Positions 46,585-55,420 of a stretch of DNA of 64,000 nucleotides are shown here, piece after piece. Numbering within the stretch: position 1 is the first letter of the stretch; the number at the start of each line of letters is the position of its first letter. Under the pieces are notes generated by a model. It had not been told where the DNA came from. It worked only from the letters and a program-made list of their open reading frames with translations, and made no database searches. Source of the stretch: Cognatilysobacter tabacisoli. GTDB taxonomy: Bacteria > Pseudomonadota > Gammaproteobacteria > Xanthomonadales > Xanthomonadaceae. The position numbers were made by a program, and so were the translations under genes. The stretch covers positions 372,001-436,000 of the forward strand of contig NZ_QXJI01000001.1 of NCBI RefSeq assembly GCF_003586305.1, in the 5' to 3' direction.

Positions 46585-48035
46585 AGCGAGCTCACATCCC
46601 TGACATCTGGAAGGTAGCTCGAAAGACTCTGCGGCGTCCCATACGAAGGATTAATGTTGAGTGGAGCGGCGTTTCAAGGCTTTCAGATGGTGAGTTCGCG
46701 TTCTTCAAGCCGTTTACCTTGTTGTGCGGCGAGAACGGTGCAGGGAAATCCTCCCTGCTACATCTCATTTACCACGCCCTTTCCCCAGATGGTTCTATTG
46801 CTCAACGTGGTAACTATAGTCGGCCCCACGGTGGTCAAGTCGTTCGCGTAAGCGTTGAGATTGCCGGGCAGGAGGCCGGAGCTCCTTCGACCGAGTTAAC
46901 TAGCTCAGTAGAAATCGCTGGTCATTTTTGTCCAGCGGATGGTGTTCGTAAGGTGTCGCTCGTAGATGCCGGTATGCATATTCCCGCATTGCTCGAGTTC
47001 ATAAAAAATGACGCAAACTTTAACGACTATCTGGAGGGAGTTGAGCCTGCGCGGTTCTCAGCACCCGATTCAGAGGCCGTCGCGTATATAGTTGGGCGAA
47101 CCTATCAGGAGATCCTTGTTTTTGAGTTGGAGGATACGGCATTCGGTTGCACTGTGCCGTACTTTCGGGTGCAAGCTTATGGGGTTACGTACGACTCTCC
47201 AGATATGGGCTACGGGGAGCTCGCTGTCCTGTACTTGATTTGGCTGTTCGGCCGTATGGAGATTGGCTCGCTTGCTCTGGTGGAAGAGCCCGAAGCATTT
47301 TTGTCTCCGCGGGCTCAGGTGGCTTTGGTGGACACGCTTGCGAGGTTTGTGGCTGAACGTGGGATCACACTCATTATGACTTCTCATTCTGGAGCGATTG
47401 CCACGCGACTTGAAAGTAGCGAGATTGTCTATGTTGCCCGCTCCGCAGGCAGTGTCGTTATGCAAAGTCCGCCCCGGACGTCCGATCTGATTTCACGGCT
47501 CGGGTTGATCTCCGACAGATCTTTCGTTTTCTTTGTCGAGGACTTGGCGGGAGAGATCATCTCTAGAACTCTCGTCGATCGCTACTCTAATCGCCTTTCT
47601 GGCCTGGTTGAATATGTTATCAGTAGGGGTGAGTCGAATGTTCTGCGGGCGCTTGAAGTGCTCCCGCAAAGCCTACGCTCGGTGGCGCATGTTGGGGTGC
47701 TTGACGGAGATCAGAGGGCGCGAACTCTACAGGACGAGCGAGTAATCTATCTCCCAGGAGATGTTCCTCCCGAGCGCTTTCTGAGAAATTTTTGCGACAA
47801 TTCAGATCCGAAGGATATTGCGGCTTGTCTTCGTGTGGAGGTCAGTCGCTATCAAATGGCATTTGGGCAGGCGGATGGGTGTGACCATCACGACTGGCCG
47901 TATTCACTGGCCGCAGCGTTGGGCATTCCCTATTCGGATCTCATTCGGATGCTTGCTCTTGGCTGGGCCGAGCGTAACGAAGGTGAGGTTGAGGCGTTCG
48001 TTAAAGACGCAGAAAGATTTAGCTTGGCAGTATAA
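46581..48035 (+). CDS. AAA/ABC-like ATPase with C-terminal TOPRIM (OLD-family) motif
   Basis: This 484-residue protein begins at GTG 46581. It has Walker A GENGAGKSS (50-58), a degenerate signature MGYGEL (209-214), Walker B LALVEEPEAF (231-240) and switch His269 in MTSHSG. A C-terminal TOPRIM-like set follows: FFVEDLAGE (E320) and VGVLDGDQR (D375, D377). OLD-family nucleases such as Gabija GajA share this order, but there the partner is a helicase. Here the partner is the coupled DUF262 protein. The gene has the same low-GC composition. DNA cleavage is inferred. Confidence 0.85.
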   Translation: MKRAHIPDIWKVARKTLRRPIRRINVEWSGVSRLSDGEFAFFKPFTLLCGENGAGKSSLLHLIYHALSPDGSIAQRGNYSRPHGGQVVRVSVEIAGQEAGAPSTELTSSVEIAGHFCPADGVRKVSLVDAGMHIPALLEFIKNDANFNDYLEGVEPARFSAPDSEAVAYIVGRTYQEILVFELEDTAFGCTVPYFRVQAYGVTYDSPDMGYGELAVLYLIWLFGRMEIGSLALVEEPEAFLSPRAQVALVDTLARFVAERGITLIMTSHSGAIATRLESSEIVYVARSAGSVVMQSPPRTSDLISRLGLISDRSFVFFVEDLAGEIISRTLVDRYSNRLSGLVEYVISRGESNVLRALEVLPQSLRSVAHVGVLDGDQRARTLQDERVIYLPGDVPPERFLRNFCDNSDPKDIAACLRVEVSRYQMAFGQADGCDHHDWPYSLAAALGIPYSDLIRMLALGWAERNEGEVEAFVKDAERFSLAV

Positions 48036-48341
48036 GCCAAGTAACAGAACAGGGTTCAGGTTCACCGCTGATCCCAGCAACAGCACTGGTAGGGCACACT
48101 GAGATTGCGGCATCGTTTGTCTGAGCCGATAGATTCGCTAATTGGATTCGGCGAATGCGCCTACGAGTCGGCGCTTGGGGAAGCACAGATTGGGCCCCCT
48201 TGGCGACCGCATGCCATCTCTGCCAAAGTCACCCCCGCTCCGATCGCCCGTCAGCGATCAACCGCCCACGGACGATGGCGGAGCAAGGACGCATCCGGCG
48301 CTGCCGGTGCATGCACACACGGAAAAACAACGGAGGTTGCT
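48036..48341. other. Intergenic region at the right edge of the low-GC cassette
   Basis: After a weak hairpin over the ATPase stop (48023-48041), composition changes from AT-rich to GC-rich near 48130. No gene, tRNA or integrase-like sequence is seen. The last bases contain the ribosome binding site CGGAGG for the next gene. Confidence 0.5.
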
Positions 48342-48827
48342 GTGTCAGTCAATCGCATCACGTACGTCATTACCCCCGAACAGCGCCAGGCGGCGACGGC
48401 CGGACTCGCCCAGGCCCGCGCGGCGCTGCCGCCGATGGCCAAGCTGCAGCCGGGCGAGCTGCGCGAGCTGCACGGGTTCGGCGCCAAGAACGAGGTCTTC
48501 AGCCGCAACGTCCTGCGCGCGCTGCAGGCCTACCCGCACATCGTGCCGGCCACGCTCGACGTGCCCGGCGCGCAGGCCGACCTGGACGCGCTCGACGCCC
48601 TGCGCCCGCTGCTCGAGGCCGTGCGCCTGCTGCACGCGGAGCTGGAGGACACCGTGGCGCTGCTCGGCCACGACGTCATGGACTTCGCCTACGACGGCTA
48701 CCAGCAGCTCAAGCTGGCCGGCAGCGCCGACGACGCGCTCGACACGATGCGCCGCGACATCGGCGCGCAGTTCACCCGCAGCCGCCGCCGCCCGGCCGCA
48801 ACCCCGGCGCCGGCCCCGGCCGCCTGA
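48342..48827 (+). CDS. Helical protein of unknown function
   Basis: This 161-residue protein begins at GTG 48342 after CGGAGGTTGCT. It is predicted almost entirely helical (ITPEQRQAATAGLAQARAAL, DALDALRPLLEAVRLLHAEL), with a Pro/Ala-rich basic tail ending RRRPAATPAPAPAA. No family is recognised. The GC-rich composition is like the chromosome backbone, not like the cassette. It ends with a strong terminator. Confidence 0.7.
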   Translation: MSVNRITYVITPEQRQAATAGLAQARAALPPMAKLQPGELRELHGFGAKNEVFSRNVLRALQAYPHIVPATLDVPGAQADLDALDALRPLLEAVRLLHAELEDTVALLGHDVMDFAYDGYQQLKLAGSADDALDTMRRDIGAQFTRSRRRPAATPAPAPAA

Positions 48828-48846
48828 GGCCCCGCGCCGCACCACC

Positions 48847-48873
48847 AAAGCCGCCTCCGGGCGGCTTTTTTTG
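48847..48873 (+). terminator. Intrinsic terminator
   Basis: Seven-bp arms AGCCGCC/GGCGGCT (48849-48855 and 48860-48866) with a four-base loop are followed by TTTTTTTGTTG. It ends the gene at 48342-48827, just before the tandem repeat array. Confidence 0.85.
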
Positions 48874-48888
48874 TTGGGTCGGGGAGGG

Positions 48889-49259
48889 CATCGATGGGGT
48901 GCACGACCCCATCGCATGGGGTCGGCGACTGCCTCGACGGGGTCCACGACCCCATCGCATGGGGTCGACGACTGCCTCGATGGGGTGCGCGACCCCATTG
49001 CATGGGGTCGGCGACTGCCTCGACGGGGTCCGCGACCCCATCGCATGGGGTTGGCGACTGCCTCGATGGGGTCCGCGACCCCATTGGATGGGGTCGGCGA
49101 CTGCCTCGATGGGGTGCGGGACCCCATCGCATGGGGTCGACGACTGCCTCGATGGGGTGCGCGACCCCGTCGCATGGGGTCGACGACTGCCTCGATGGGG
49201 TTCGCGACCCCATTGGATGGGGTCGACGACTGCCTCGATGGGGTCCGCGACCCCATCGC
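48889..49259. repeat. 43-bp tandem repeat array with nested palindromes
   Basis: About 8.6 head-to-tail copies of a 43-bp unit lie between the terminator and the convergent coiled-coil gene. Each unit carries CGACTGCCTCGA and two overlapping dyads on GATGGGGT/ACCCCATC, so neighbouring units can pair in alternative hairpins. Copies differ at a few positions (A/G in TCGRCGACTG, C/T in CTCGAYGGGG). It is a minisatellite, not a CRISPR array. Function is unknown. Confidence 0.95.
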
Positions 49260-49312
49260 TGGGTTTGGCAGGGCGCTGTCCACTCTGCCCCCGGGTTTTC
49301 CGGTGGCGCCTG

Positions 49313-50698
49313 CTAACCGCAGGTCGCGCGAGTCATCTCGATTCTGACCTGATCGGCGGAACAGGACATTTGTCCGATCTGGATCGCATCTCCGATGCCC
49401 ATGCAGCTACCGCCGACATAGTTGTTCTGTCCGAAGCTGACGCCGTTGCCCGGCTGGGTGGCCGGGCAACGCGCTTCGAACTGGACGTTGCAGCCCAGCT
49501 TGGGTGGCCTGGAGGTCTGCAGGTACAGGATGCCGCTGCCGCCGCCGGCACAGGTCGTCGCGCGGCCCTGGAAAGCGGTTCGCAGCGCCGCCTCGTCCTG
49601 GCGCTTCTGCTGCTCGCGGCGTTGTCTCTCCTCGGCGATCGCCTTCTCGCGCGCGGCAAGTTCCTCCGCTCGTCTCCGCGCTCTTTCCGCCTCGGCTTCT
49701 TCTGCCTTTCGCTGCTGTTCCGCGATGCGTCGCTGCGCTTCCTGGCGTGTGCGCTCGGCGTCGGCCCTGGCCTTTTCGGCGGCCATGGCCTCGCGCCCCG
49801 CTTGCTGCTGCGCGGCCTGCTGCGCATCCAGCTGTTGCTGCTGCGCGGCCTGTTGCGCGGCCAGTTGTTGCTGCTGCGCGGCCAGCTGTTCGGCTTCAGC
49901 GCGCTGCTGGGCCTCGCGCCGCTGGCGGTCGGCCTCAACCTGGGCGTTGATGTTGTCCATGAAGGCCTGATGCTGCGCCTGCTGCCGCTGCTGCTCGGCC
50001 ATGGCCTCGTGCATGGCGCTCTGGAATTCCGGGCTGGCGGCGACTTCAAGGGCGACACCGGCGACCTGGCCCACGCCCTTGGCCACGGCGACGGTGCCTT
50101 CGAGGGTGGCTACGAGGCCGCGTTTCATGACGACGCCGACCTTGCATCCCAGACTCGAACCCGTGCCCAGCTCGCTCCGGACGCCGTTTTCCAGCGCGGC
50201 GGCCTGTGCAGCGAACGCCCCGTCACCCTGGCCCTTGCGCAGTTCGAGCAGCAGGAACTTCAGGTTGCCGGACATCGCGCCATCCAGGTCGTTGTCCGAG
50301 CCGCTCGGCGGCGCCTGCGTGGTGATGCTGAACCGGTTGACTTCCCGTTCGCCGTCGAGGAGCCGATAGGTCAGCGCCAGCGTGCCGGGCGTGTTCTTGC
50401 AGCCTTTCTCGTCGGCCCCGCCGTCCTCGTAACCGCGCGTGATCTGCAGCCGCAGCCGCGGCGCGTCAGCGCGCTGGAAATAGTTCGCCCCGCGCAGCGT
50501 GGCGCGCAGGTCGCCCAGATACTCGAGCCAGTCGCCGCTGGTCCCCTCCTCGAATTCCACGACACCGAGGCGGTACGGCAGGAACGGCTCCGGCACGCGG
50601 ACCGCTTCCAGCCACGTCTCTTCCGGCTGGTAGCGTCCGGCGCTGGCGAGCAGCGGCGCGGCGAGCAGGACCAGGCAGGTCGCGATGCGCGCGGACAT
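49313..50698 (-). CDS. Secreted coiled-coil protein with C-terminal Cys-containing domain
   Basis: This 461-residue protein has a signal peptide (LLASAGRYQPE) and a beta-rich N-terminal domain (GVVEFEEGTSGDWLEYLGDL, about 30-190). A long Gln/Ala/Glu/Arg-rich coiled coil (about 240-380, QQQLAAQQAAQQQQ) and a C-terminal domain with several cysteines (TTCAGGGSGILY, GGSCMGIGDAI) follow. No family is named with confidence. ATG 50698 is chosen; it lies 14 bases after the preceding lipoprotein gene, suggesting an operon. Confidence 0.75.
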   Translation of the reverse strand: MSARIATCLVLLAAPLLASAGRYQPEETWLEAVRVPEPFLPYRLGVVEFEEGTSGDWLEYLGDLRATLRGANYFQRADAPRLRLQITRGYEDGGADEKGCKNTPGTLALTYRLLDGEREVNRFSITTQAPPSGSDNDLDGAMSGNLKFLLLELRKGQGDGAFAAQAAALENGVRSELGTGSSLGCKVGVVMKRGLVATLEGTVAVAKGVGQVAGVALEVAASPEFQSAMHEAMAEQQRQQAQHQAFMDNINAQVEADRQRREAQQRAEAEQLAAQQQQLAAQQAAQQQQLDAQQAAQQQAGREAMAAEKARADAERTRQEAQRRIAEQQRKAEEAEAERARRRAEELAAREKAIAEERQRREQQKRQDEAALRTAFQGRATTCAGGGSGILYLQTSRPPKLGCNVQFEARCPATQPGNGVSFGQNNYVGGSCMGIGDAIQIGQMSCSADQVRIEMTRATCG

Positions 50699-50712
50699 GC
50701 ATGCGCGCCGGC

Positions 50713-51297
50713 TCACTCGAAAGAGCCCTGGTCGATCCACAGGCGGATGACGCTGTCATGCGCACCGACCCGCGCCTTGTGCTTGGCGATGTCGGCGCCG
50801 CTGAGCTTGGACGAGGCCAGCGACAACAGTGACACCGGGTTCTTCCAATCGGCCGGCGTCTCGATGGCGTGGATGCGCTCCTGTCCTGACCAGAGCTCGT
50901 ACTGGAAGTTGTTGCGGTAATCGAACACCGCGGGCACGGTCCCCAGGCTGAAGAGGGCGACACTGGCGCCTACCGCCCCCGTCCATTCCCCGGTGATGTC
51001 CTCGTCGGCGCCTTCGATCACCCGGATCCGGAAGTCTGCTGCGCCGCCGGTCTGCGGCTTGAAGCCATGGCCCACCAGCAACTGGTGGATTTCGTCCACG
51101 CGCTTGGCGCGCAGTGCCTCCATCTGGCCAGGTTTGGATTTTTCATTGGCGGGAAGGGTGTATTCGACCTGCACGGTCGCACCGCGTGCATCGAAACCGG
51201 AGGTGTCGGCGCCGCCCAGCTTGGGCGCCGAGGCACAGCCGGCCAGCTCCAGGCAGGCCGCCACCAGCAGCAATGCCGCCATCAGTCTTGTTTTCAT
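50713..51297 (-). CDS. Lipoprotein of unknown function
   Basis: This 194-residue protein has a lipobox LAGC after MKTRLMAALLLVAACLE. The mature part has a beta-alpha domain (TVQVEYTLPANEK, KRVDEIHQLLVGHGF, ADFRIRVIEG) resembling lipoproteins involved in outer-membrane or secretion assembly. Function is not assigned. AGGGGAC precedes ATG 51297. It is upstream of and co-oriented with the coiled-coil gene. Confidence 0.75.
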   Translation of the reverse strand: MKTRLMAALLLVAACLELAGCASAPKLGGADTSGFDARGATVQVEYTLPANEKSKPGQMEALRAKRVDEIHQLLVGHGFKPQTGGAADFRIRVIEGADEDITGEWTGAVGASVALFSLGTVPAVFDYRNNFQYELWSGQERIHAIETPADWKNPVSLLSLASSKLSGADIAKHKARVGAHDSVIRLWIDQGSFE

Positions 51298-51439
51298 GTT
51301 TTGTCCCCTGTGGTTGCGCATGGCTGCCCGCGAAGCCGTCCACGACCTGCGGGCATTTGTCGTTCTCGCATCTGTCCGTTCGCGGCCCCGCACTTCCCGA
51401 ACCGAATTCGCGTGACGGAATCGATCGGAGGCAAGCGTC

Positions 51440-51568
51440 GCGGCCCGCTGGTTCCCCAACCAGTCAAAGCCTCACGGGCACCGCCCGCGTAATGTATGCC
51501 GGATCGCATGGGGATCATCGGACGACGTGATGCGGGATGCCGCGCAGGTCAAAGCGGGGGGAGGCGGG
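51440..51568 (-). pseudogene. Relic of a REP-associated tyrosine transposase (RAYT/Y1_Tnp)
   Basis: The minus strand encodes SPRFDLRGIPHHVVR and a stop at 51515-51517. This is the N-terminus typical of RAYT transposases (PR-x-DLPGIPxHVVQRGN). In a shifted frame SGIHYAGGAREAL follows, like the next conserved segment (DRIHYLxALREAL). A GTGAACCTGACCCC motif (51660-51673) sits upstream, as often seen near such elements. Only the first quarter of the gene is detectable. The rest of 51298-51817 shows no other gene. Confidence 0.5.
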
Positions 51569-51817
51569 CCATGCGTGCAGCCCGGGACGCCGCTGCGGGC
51601 AGGCCATCCGTGCTGCGCCGGATCGGCGCGTCAGCGGAGTCTGGACATCACATAAGGAAGTGAACCTGACCCCGATCCCGGTCGGTGGCGGATCGCGGTC
51701 GCGACAGTGCGATCCTAGGGCGAATGCGACCGGCTGGGCCGACGCCACGGCCTGTCGGCACGAAGCGCCCAGAGAAGAAGCAACAGGGACAGCGTCGTCC
51801 ATTCCCCGGAGGCCCCC

Positions 51818-52762
51818 ATGCGCCAGTCATTGTTGATCGTCGCCCTGCTCGCCGGATGTGGCGGCACCGCGGATCCGCCCGCACCGGACGCCCGCGACCA
51901 GGCCCGCGCAGACGTGCGCGACGCGATTACCGACGCAACGCGCGAGTCGGCGCCCACCGGACCGGCGGGCGCGCAGCCGGGTTGGGACCTGCAGTCCAGC
52001 GGCGAGGGCGTGGCGCTGGTGGTCGCCGGCGCCACGGGCGGCACGGCGTTGCGGCTGTTCTGTCCGGCCGGCACGGGAACGTGGCTGGTCAACGCGCCCG
52101 GGTTCGACCCGATCGGGAGCGAAGAGCGGTTCTCGTTCGGCCACGCCGCCAATCTCGCGACGCTGGTGGCCGACACCGCCGGCGACGCGGCACGAGGCGG
52201 GGTCACGGGCCAGGGGCCGGTCCCGGTTGATCTGCGGGGCTTGCTGTCGAGCCCGGTGTCGGCCAGCTACGGCGCCCAGACCAGCGGCCCGCATGCGGCG
52301 CCGCCGGCGGCGCTCGTGGCCGCCTTCGTCGAGGCGTGCGGCGACGGCGCGCCGTCGTCGGCTGGCTCGGCCTCCGTTTCGGCCGCCGTCCCCGGCGAAG
52401 CCGCGTCCGGCGGGAAGCCTGCGACGCCGGAGTCGGCCGGTGCATGCCGAACGCAGGACGGCCGCGTGCTGCCCGCGAACGCGCTGCGCGCCGTGGGCAC
52501 CGAGCCGTTCTGGGGCGCGCGCGTGGACGGCCGCTGCGTGACGTACACGCACCCCGAAGACCCGACCGGAACGCGGGTGTGGACGACCTTCTCGGGCACG
52601 GCGTCGGACGGCACCTGGACGGGCGCGCTGGGGGGACAGCCGTTCGTGATGCGCACGCGCGCTGAGCCATGCTCCGACGGGATGTCCGATACGCGCTATC
52701 CGATCGCCGTGTCGCTGACGACGGGCGGCGAGCAGCGCCGCGGGTGCGCGCAGCCGTTGTAG
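51818..52762 (+). CDS. Lipoprotein with C-terminal COG3650-like domain
   Basis: This 314-residue protein has a short lipoprotein signal (MRQSLLIVALLAGC) and a Pro/Ala-rich stretch. A first domain includes WDLQSSGEGVALVVAGATGG, and a C-terminal domain has RAVGTEPFWGARVDGRCVTY, which resembles COG3650-type exported proteins. Function is unknown. ATG 51818 has GGAGG upstream. A CIA30-like gene follows on the same strand 148 bases later. Confidence 0.72.
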   Translation: MRQSLLIVALLAGCGGTADPPAPDARDQARADVRDAITDATRESAPTGPAGAQPGWDLQSSGEGVALVVAGATGGTALRLFCPAGTGTWLVNAPGFDPIGSEERFSFGHAANLATLVADTAGDAARGGVTGQGPVPVDLRGLLSSPVSASYGAQTSGPHAAPPAALVAAFVEACGDGAPSSAGSASVSAAVPGEAASGGKPATPESAGACRTQDGRVLPANALRAVGTEPFWGARVDGRCVTYTHPEDPTGTRVWTTFSGTASDGTWTGALGGQPFVMRTRAEPCSDGMSDTRYPIAVSLTTGGEQRRGCAQPL

Positions 52763-52910
52763 CCGGATGCGGCGGCGCCTCGCCCCGGTGCACGCTCGCC
52801 CGCACGCCCGAGCAGGCCGTGCACCGGACCCCGTCCCGCCGTCGGCGGATGCCGCGCCTTCGCGCCGCGACGCTCCTACACTGCGCCGACCCCTTCGACC
52901 GGCGAACCCC

Positions 52911-53483
52911 ATGCGCCCGACGCCCTTCGCCGCCATCGCGCTGCTGTGCAGCCTCGCCGCGGCGGCGGCCAAGCCCCCGGAGCCCGACTTGCGACCCTTG
53001 ATGAACTTCGACGGCAGCCCGCAGGAACCGCGCTGGGTGGCGGTGAACGACGGCGTGATGGGCGGGCGCTCGAGCGGCGGGCCGGCGGTGGTGGACGGGC
53101 GGCTCGAGTTCCGCGGCACGCTCTCGCTGGCGAACAACGGCGGCTTTTCCTCGGTGCGCAGCGTCGGCCGCGACTTCGATCTCAGCGAGGCATCGCACGT
53201 GGTGCTGCGGGTGCGCGGCGATGGCCGTCGCTACCAGCTGCGGCTGGCCACCGACGCGCGCTACCGCGGCATGCCGATCTCATACGGCGTCGAGTTCGAC
53301 ACCACCGCGGGCGAGTGGACCCGGGTGCGCCTGCCGCTGGCAGCGCTGAGGCCCACGGTGCGGGGCGATGCCCTGCCGGGCCCGCCGCTGGACCCGGCCC
53401 GGGTCCGCGAAATCGGCCTGCTGATCGCCGACCGGCGCGAAGGTCCGTTCGCGCTGGTCGTGGACTGGATCGCCGCCGAGTAA
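52911..53483 (+). CDS. CIA30/NDUFAF1-like exported protein
   Basis: This 190-residue protein has a signal peptide (LLCSLAAAAAKPP) and the CIA30 galactose-binding-like fold: WVAVNDGVMGGRSSG, LANNGGFSSVRS, VLRVRGDGRRYQLRLATD and EIGLLIADRREGPFALVVDWI. In mitochondria CIA30 proteins assist complex I assembly; bacterial exported homologues have unknown roles. The start is ATG 52911. Confidence 0.82.
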   Translation: MRPTPFAAIALLCSLAAAAAKPPEPDLRPLMNFDGSPQEPRWVAVNDGVMGGRSSGGPAVVDGRLEFRGTLSLANNGGFSSVRSVGRDFDLSEASHVVLRVRGDGRRYQLRLATDARYRGMPISYGVEFDTTAGEWTRVRLPLAALRPTVRGDALPGPPLDPARVREIGLLIADRREGPFALVVDWIAAE

Positions 53484-53787
53484 AGCGCGGCGGAAGACGC
53501 GGGTCGTCAGGCGCGTACCCGCTGGACCGCCGACTCGGTCGCCAGGGCAGCGCCACCACCCCGATCGCAGCGCCTTGAGCGCCGCATGGCCGCACGGCCC
53601 ACCCGCGCTGCCCGGCACGGTGGGCCCGCGACCGCAAGCAGGCATCAGCAGTGGCAATGGCTGCGGTCGAGCACCCCGTCCCAGTGCAGCGCCGGGCCGT
53701 AGGCGTCGGCGAAGAACTCGATCGCCGCGACGGGACCGCGGCCCCATCCCCGGGGCTCATTCCCGCCCCATGCCCACCGGTGCGGGG
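53484..53787. other. Intergenic region between convergent genes
   Basis: No confident gene is present. A minus-strand frame ending at 53645 (AIEFFADAYGPALHWDGV followed by LDRSHCHC) reads like protein but has no start codon and may be a remnant. Confidence 0.4.
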
Positions 53788-55134
53788 CTACTTCGCTGCG
53801 GTGTCGAAGGGCCCGGGCCGCATCGACGCCACGCATCCGGTCTGGATCGCGCTGGGGTCGGGCTTGGCGGCGAACGCCAGCACCATCGTGTCGATGCACT
53901 CCATGCCCGACAGGCCGTCGGGGAAGTGGCCGAGGAACGGGACCGGGACGACGCGGCTGCGCGGGAACCGCGACGCGACGGCGTTCGCCCAGGCCACCGG
54001 CGTCACGTAGTCGCGCTCGCCGGCGACGAACAGCACCGGGACGTCGGACCCGCCCTGCGGGTAGGGCACCTTGCGCCGCGGCACGTCCCAGATCGCACAC
54101 GCGGCCGCCTGGCGGTCGATCCGGTAGCTGCCGAGAAAGGTGCCGGCGGTGGCGGCGGCGCGGTCGGCGGGCGCGATCCACGGCACGTCCTCGGCGCACG
54201 TCACCGAGAGGTACAGGCCCTCGGCGATGGGCGGCCCGGCCGGTGCGGCGGCCGCGGGCGGCCCGGCGGCGGCCATCTGCGCGATGCGCAACGGCAGCGA
54301 GCGCAGGCCCGGCGTGGCGACCATCGAGGAGCGCATGCGCTCGCGCGCCGCGCCGTCGAAATCGGCGCGGGCCAGCAGCGTCTCCCAGTCGCGCGCCAGC
54401 GTCGGGTGGGCGGCGGTGCAGGCGGCGTCCGCGCGGCAGTCGGCGAAGACCGCGTCGAGGGTGTCCTGCGCGTGCCGGGCGTGCCACAGCGGCACGCGAG
54501 CGTCCTCCGGCACGGTGCCGAGCAGGACGGCCGAGCGGATCGCGCCCGGTTCGGCCGCGATCCACGCCAGCGCGAGCCGGGTGCCGTAGGAGATGCCGAA
54601 CAGGTCCACCTGCTTGTGCCCGAGTGCGGCGCGCACGGCCTGCAGGTCGGCGACCGTGTCGGCGGTGGTGTAGCGCGACAGGTCGGCCTGTTTGGCCAGC
54701 CGTTCGCGGCACGCGCGGACGGCCGCGTCCGGGTAGGTGGTGCCGGTGCCGGCGAGCTCCGGGCAGGCGAGCGGCGCCGACGCCCCGGTGCCGCGCTGGT
54801 CGACCAGCACGATGTCGCGCGCCTGCCGGTACGCCTGGCCGGCCGTCAGGTAGAAGTCCGCACCGCCGGTCGCCGCCAGACCCGGCCCGCCGGCCAGGTC
54901 GTAGAGCGGCGCCATCGCCGGATCGGGCTTGACCGCCGGGATCACGACGACCCGCAGGTCGATGCGTCGACCGTCCGGCCTGGACCGGTCCTCGGGGACG
55001 GAGACGCTGCCGCAGCGCACCGGCTCGGTGCTGCCGGGCACGGTGCACGGCTCGAGTCGCGCGGCGGGCGATCCGGCGGCGGCGGGGGTGCCGACCGCGA
55101 GCAGCACGGTCGAGAGGACAGCGGCAACGGGCAT
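53788..55134 (-). CDS. Secreted alpha/beta hydrolase (tripeptidyl aminopeptidase-like)
   Basis: This 448-residue protein has a signal peptide (TPAAAGS). The N-terminal strand PLYDLAGGPG gives the oxyanion loop, then VDQRGTG and the nucleophile elbow GISYGTR with Ser. The acid is in GERDYVTP and the His in LGHFPDG. Family members are exported proline-iminopeptidase-like or SCO7095-type peptidases. Several cysteines could form disulfides. AGGAG precedes ATG 55134. It is divergent from the amidohydrolase gene with about 290 bases between them. Confidence 0.85.
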   Translation of the reverse strand: MPVAAVLSTVLLAVGTPAAAGSPAARLEPCTVPGSTEPVRCGSVSVPEDRSRPDGRRIDLRVVVIPAVKPDPAMAPLYDLAGGPGLAATGGADFYLTAGQAYRQARDIVLVDQRGTGASAPLACPELAGTGTTYPDAAVRACRERLAKQADLSRYTTADTVADLQAVRAALGHKQVDLFGISYGTRLALAWIAAEPGAIRSAVLLGTVPEDARVPLWHARHAQDTLDAVFADCRADAACTAAHPTLARDWETLLARADFDGAARERMRSSMVATPGLRSLPLRIAQMAAAGPPAAAAPAGPPIAEGLYLSVTCAEDVPWIAPADRAAATAGTFLGSYRIDRQAAACAIWDVPRRKVPYPQGGSDVPVLFVAGERDYVTPVAWANAVASRFPRSRVVPVPFLGHFPDGLSGMECIDTMVLAFAAKPDPSAIQTGCVASMRPGPFDTAAK

Positions 55135-55420
55135 GTCGGACTCCTGCGGGAAGGGCGGGCGCTTCCCGTGCGAACGCGGAAATGGCCGACCCGGGGACGC
55201 GGGCGCCGGCCGTCGTCGATCCGCGGCCGGTGCAGCCGGGTGCTGCCGGGGCGCGTGCGTGATGCAAGGCCGATTGGCTGCATGGCAGCCGCGCACGCGC
55301 GTGGCGCCCTTGTGCGGGGAACGCCACGATCCCGGTGGCAGGCCGAAAGTCGCCGTGCCGCCCGGCAGGTGTTCGCGCGCGGGGCGGCGGCTACGGTCGG
55401 CGACAAAAGGGAGCACGCCG

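Noticed and set aside
48889-49259. Possible CRISPR array
   Set aside because: Units are strictly tandem with a constant 43-bp period and nearly identical throughout. There are no unique spacers, no leader and no cas genes.
48345-49283. Long minus-strand frame translating the tandem repeat
   Set aside because: It stays open because of repeat composition and GC bias; the 43-bp period shifts frame in every unit and the frame also runs antisense through the gene at 48342-48827.
53645-53787. Minus-strand frame ending LDRSHCHC after the alpha/beta hydrolase
   Set aside because: It reads somewhat protein-like, but has no start codon of its own and no recognised homologue; it may be a remnant.
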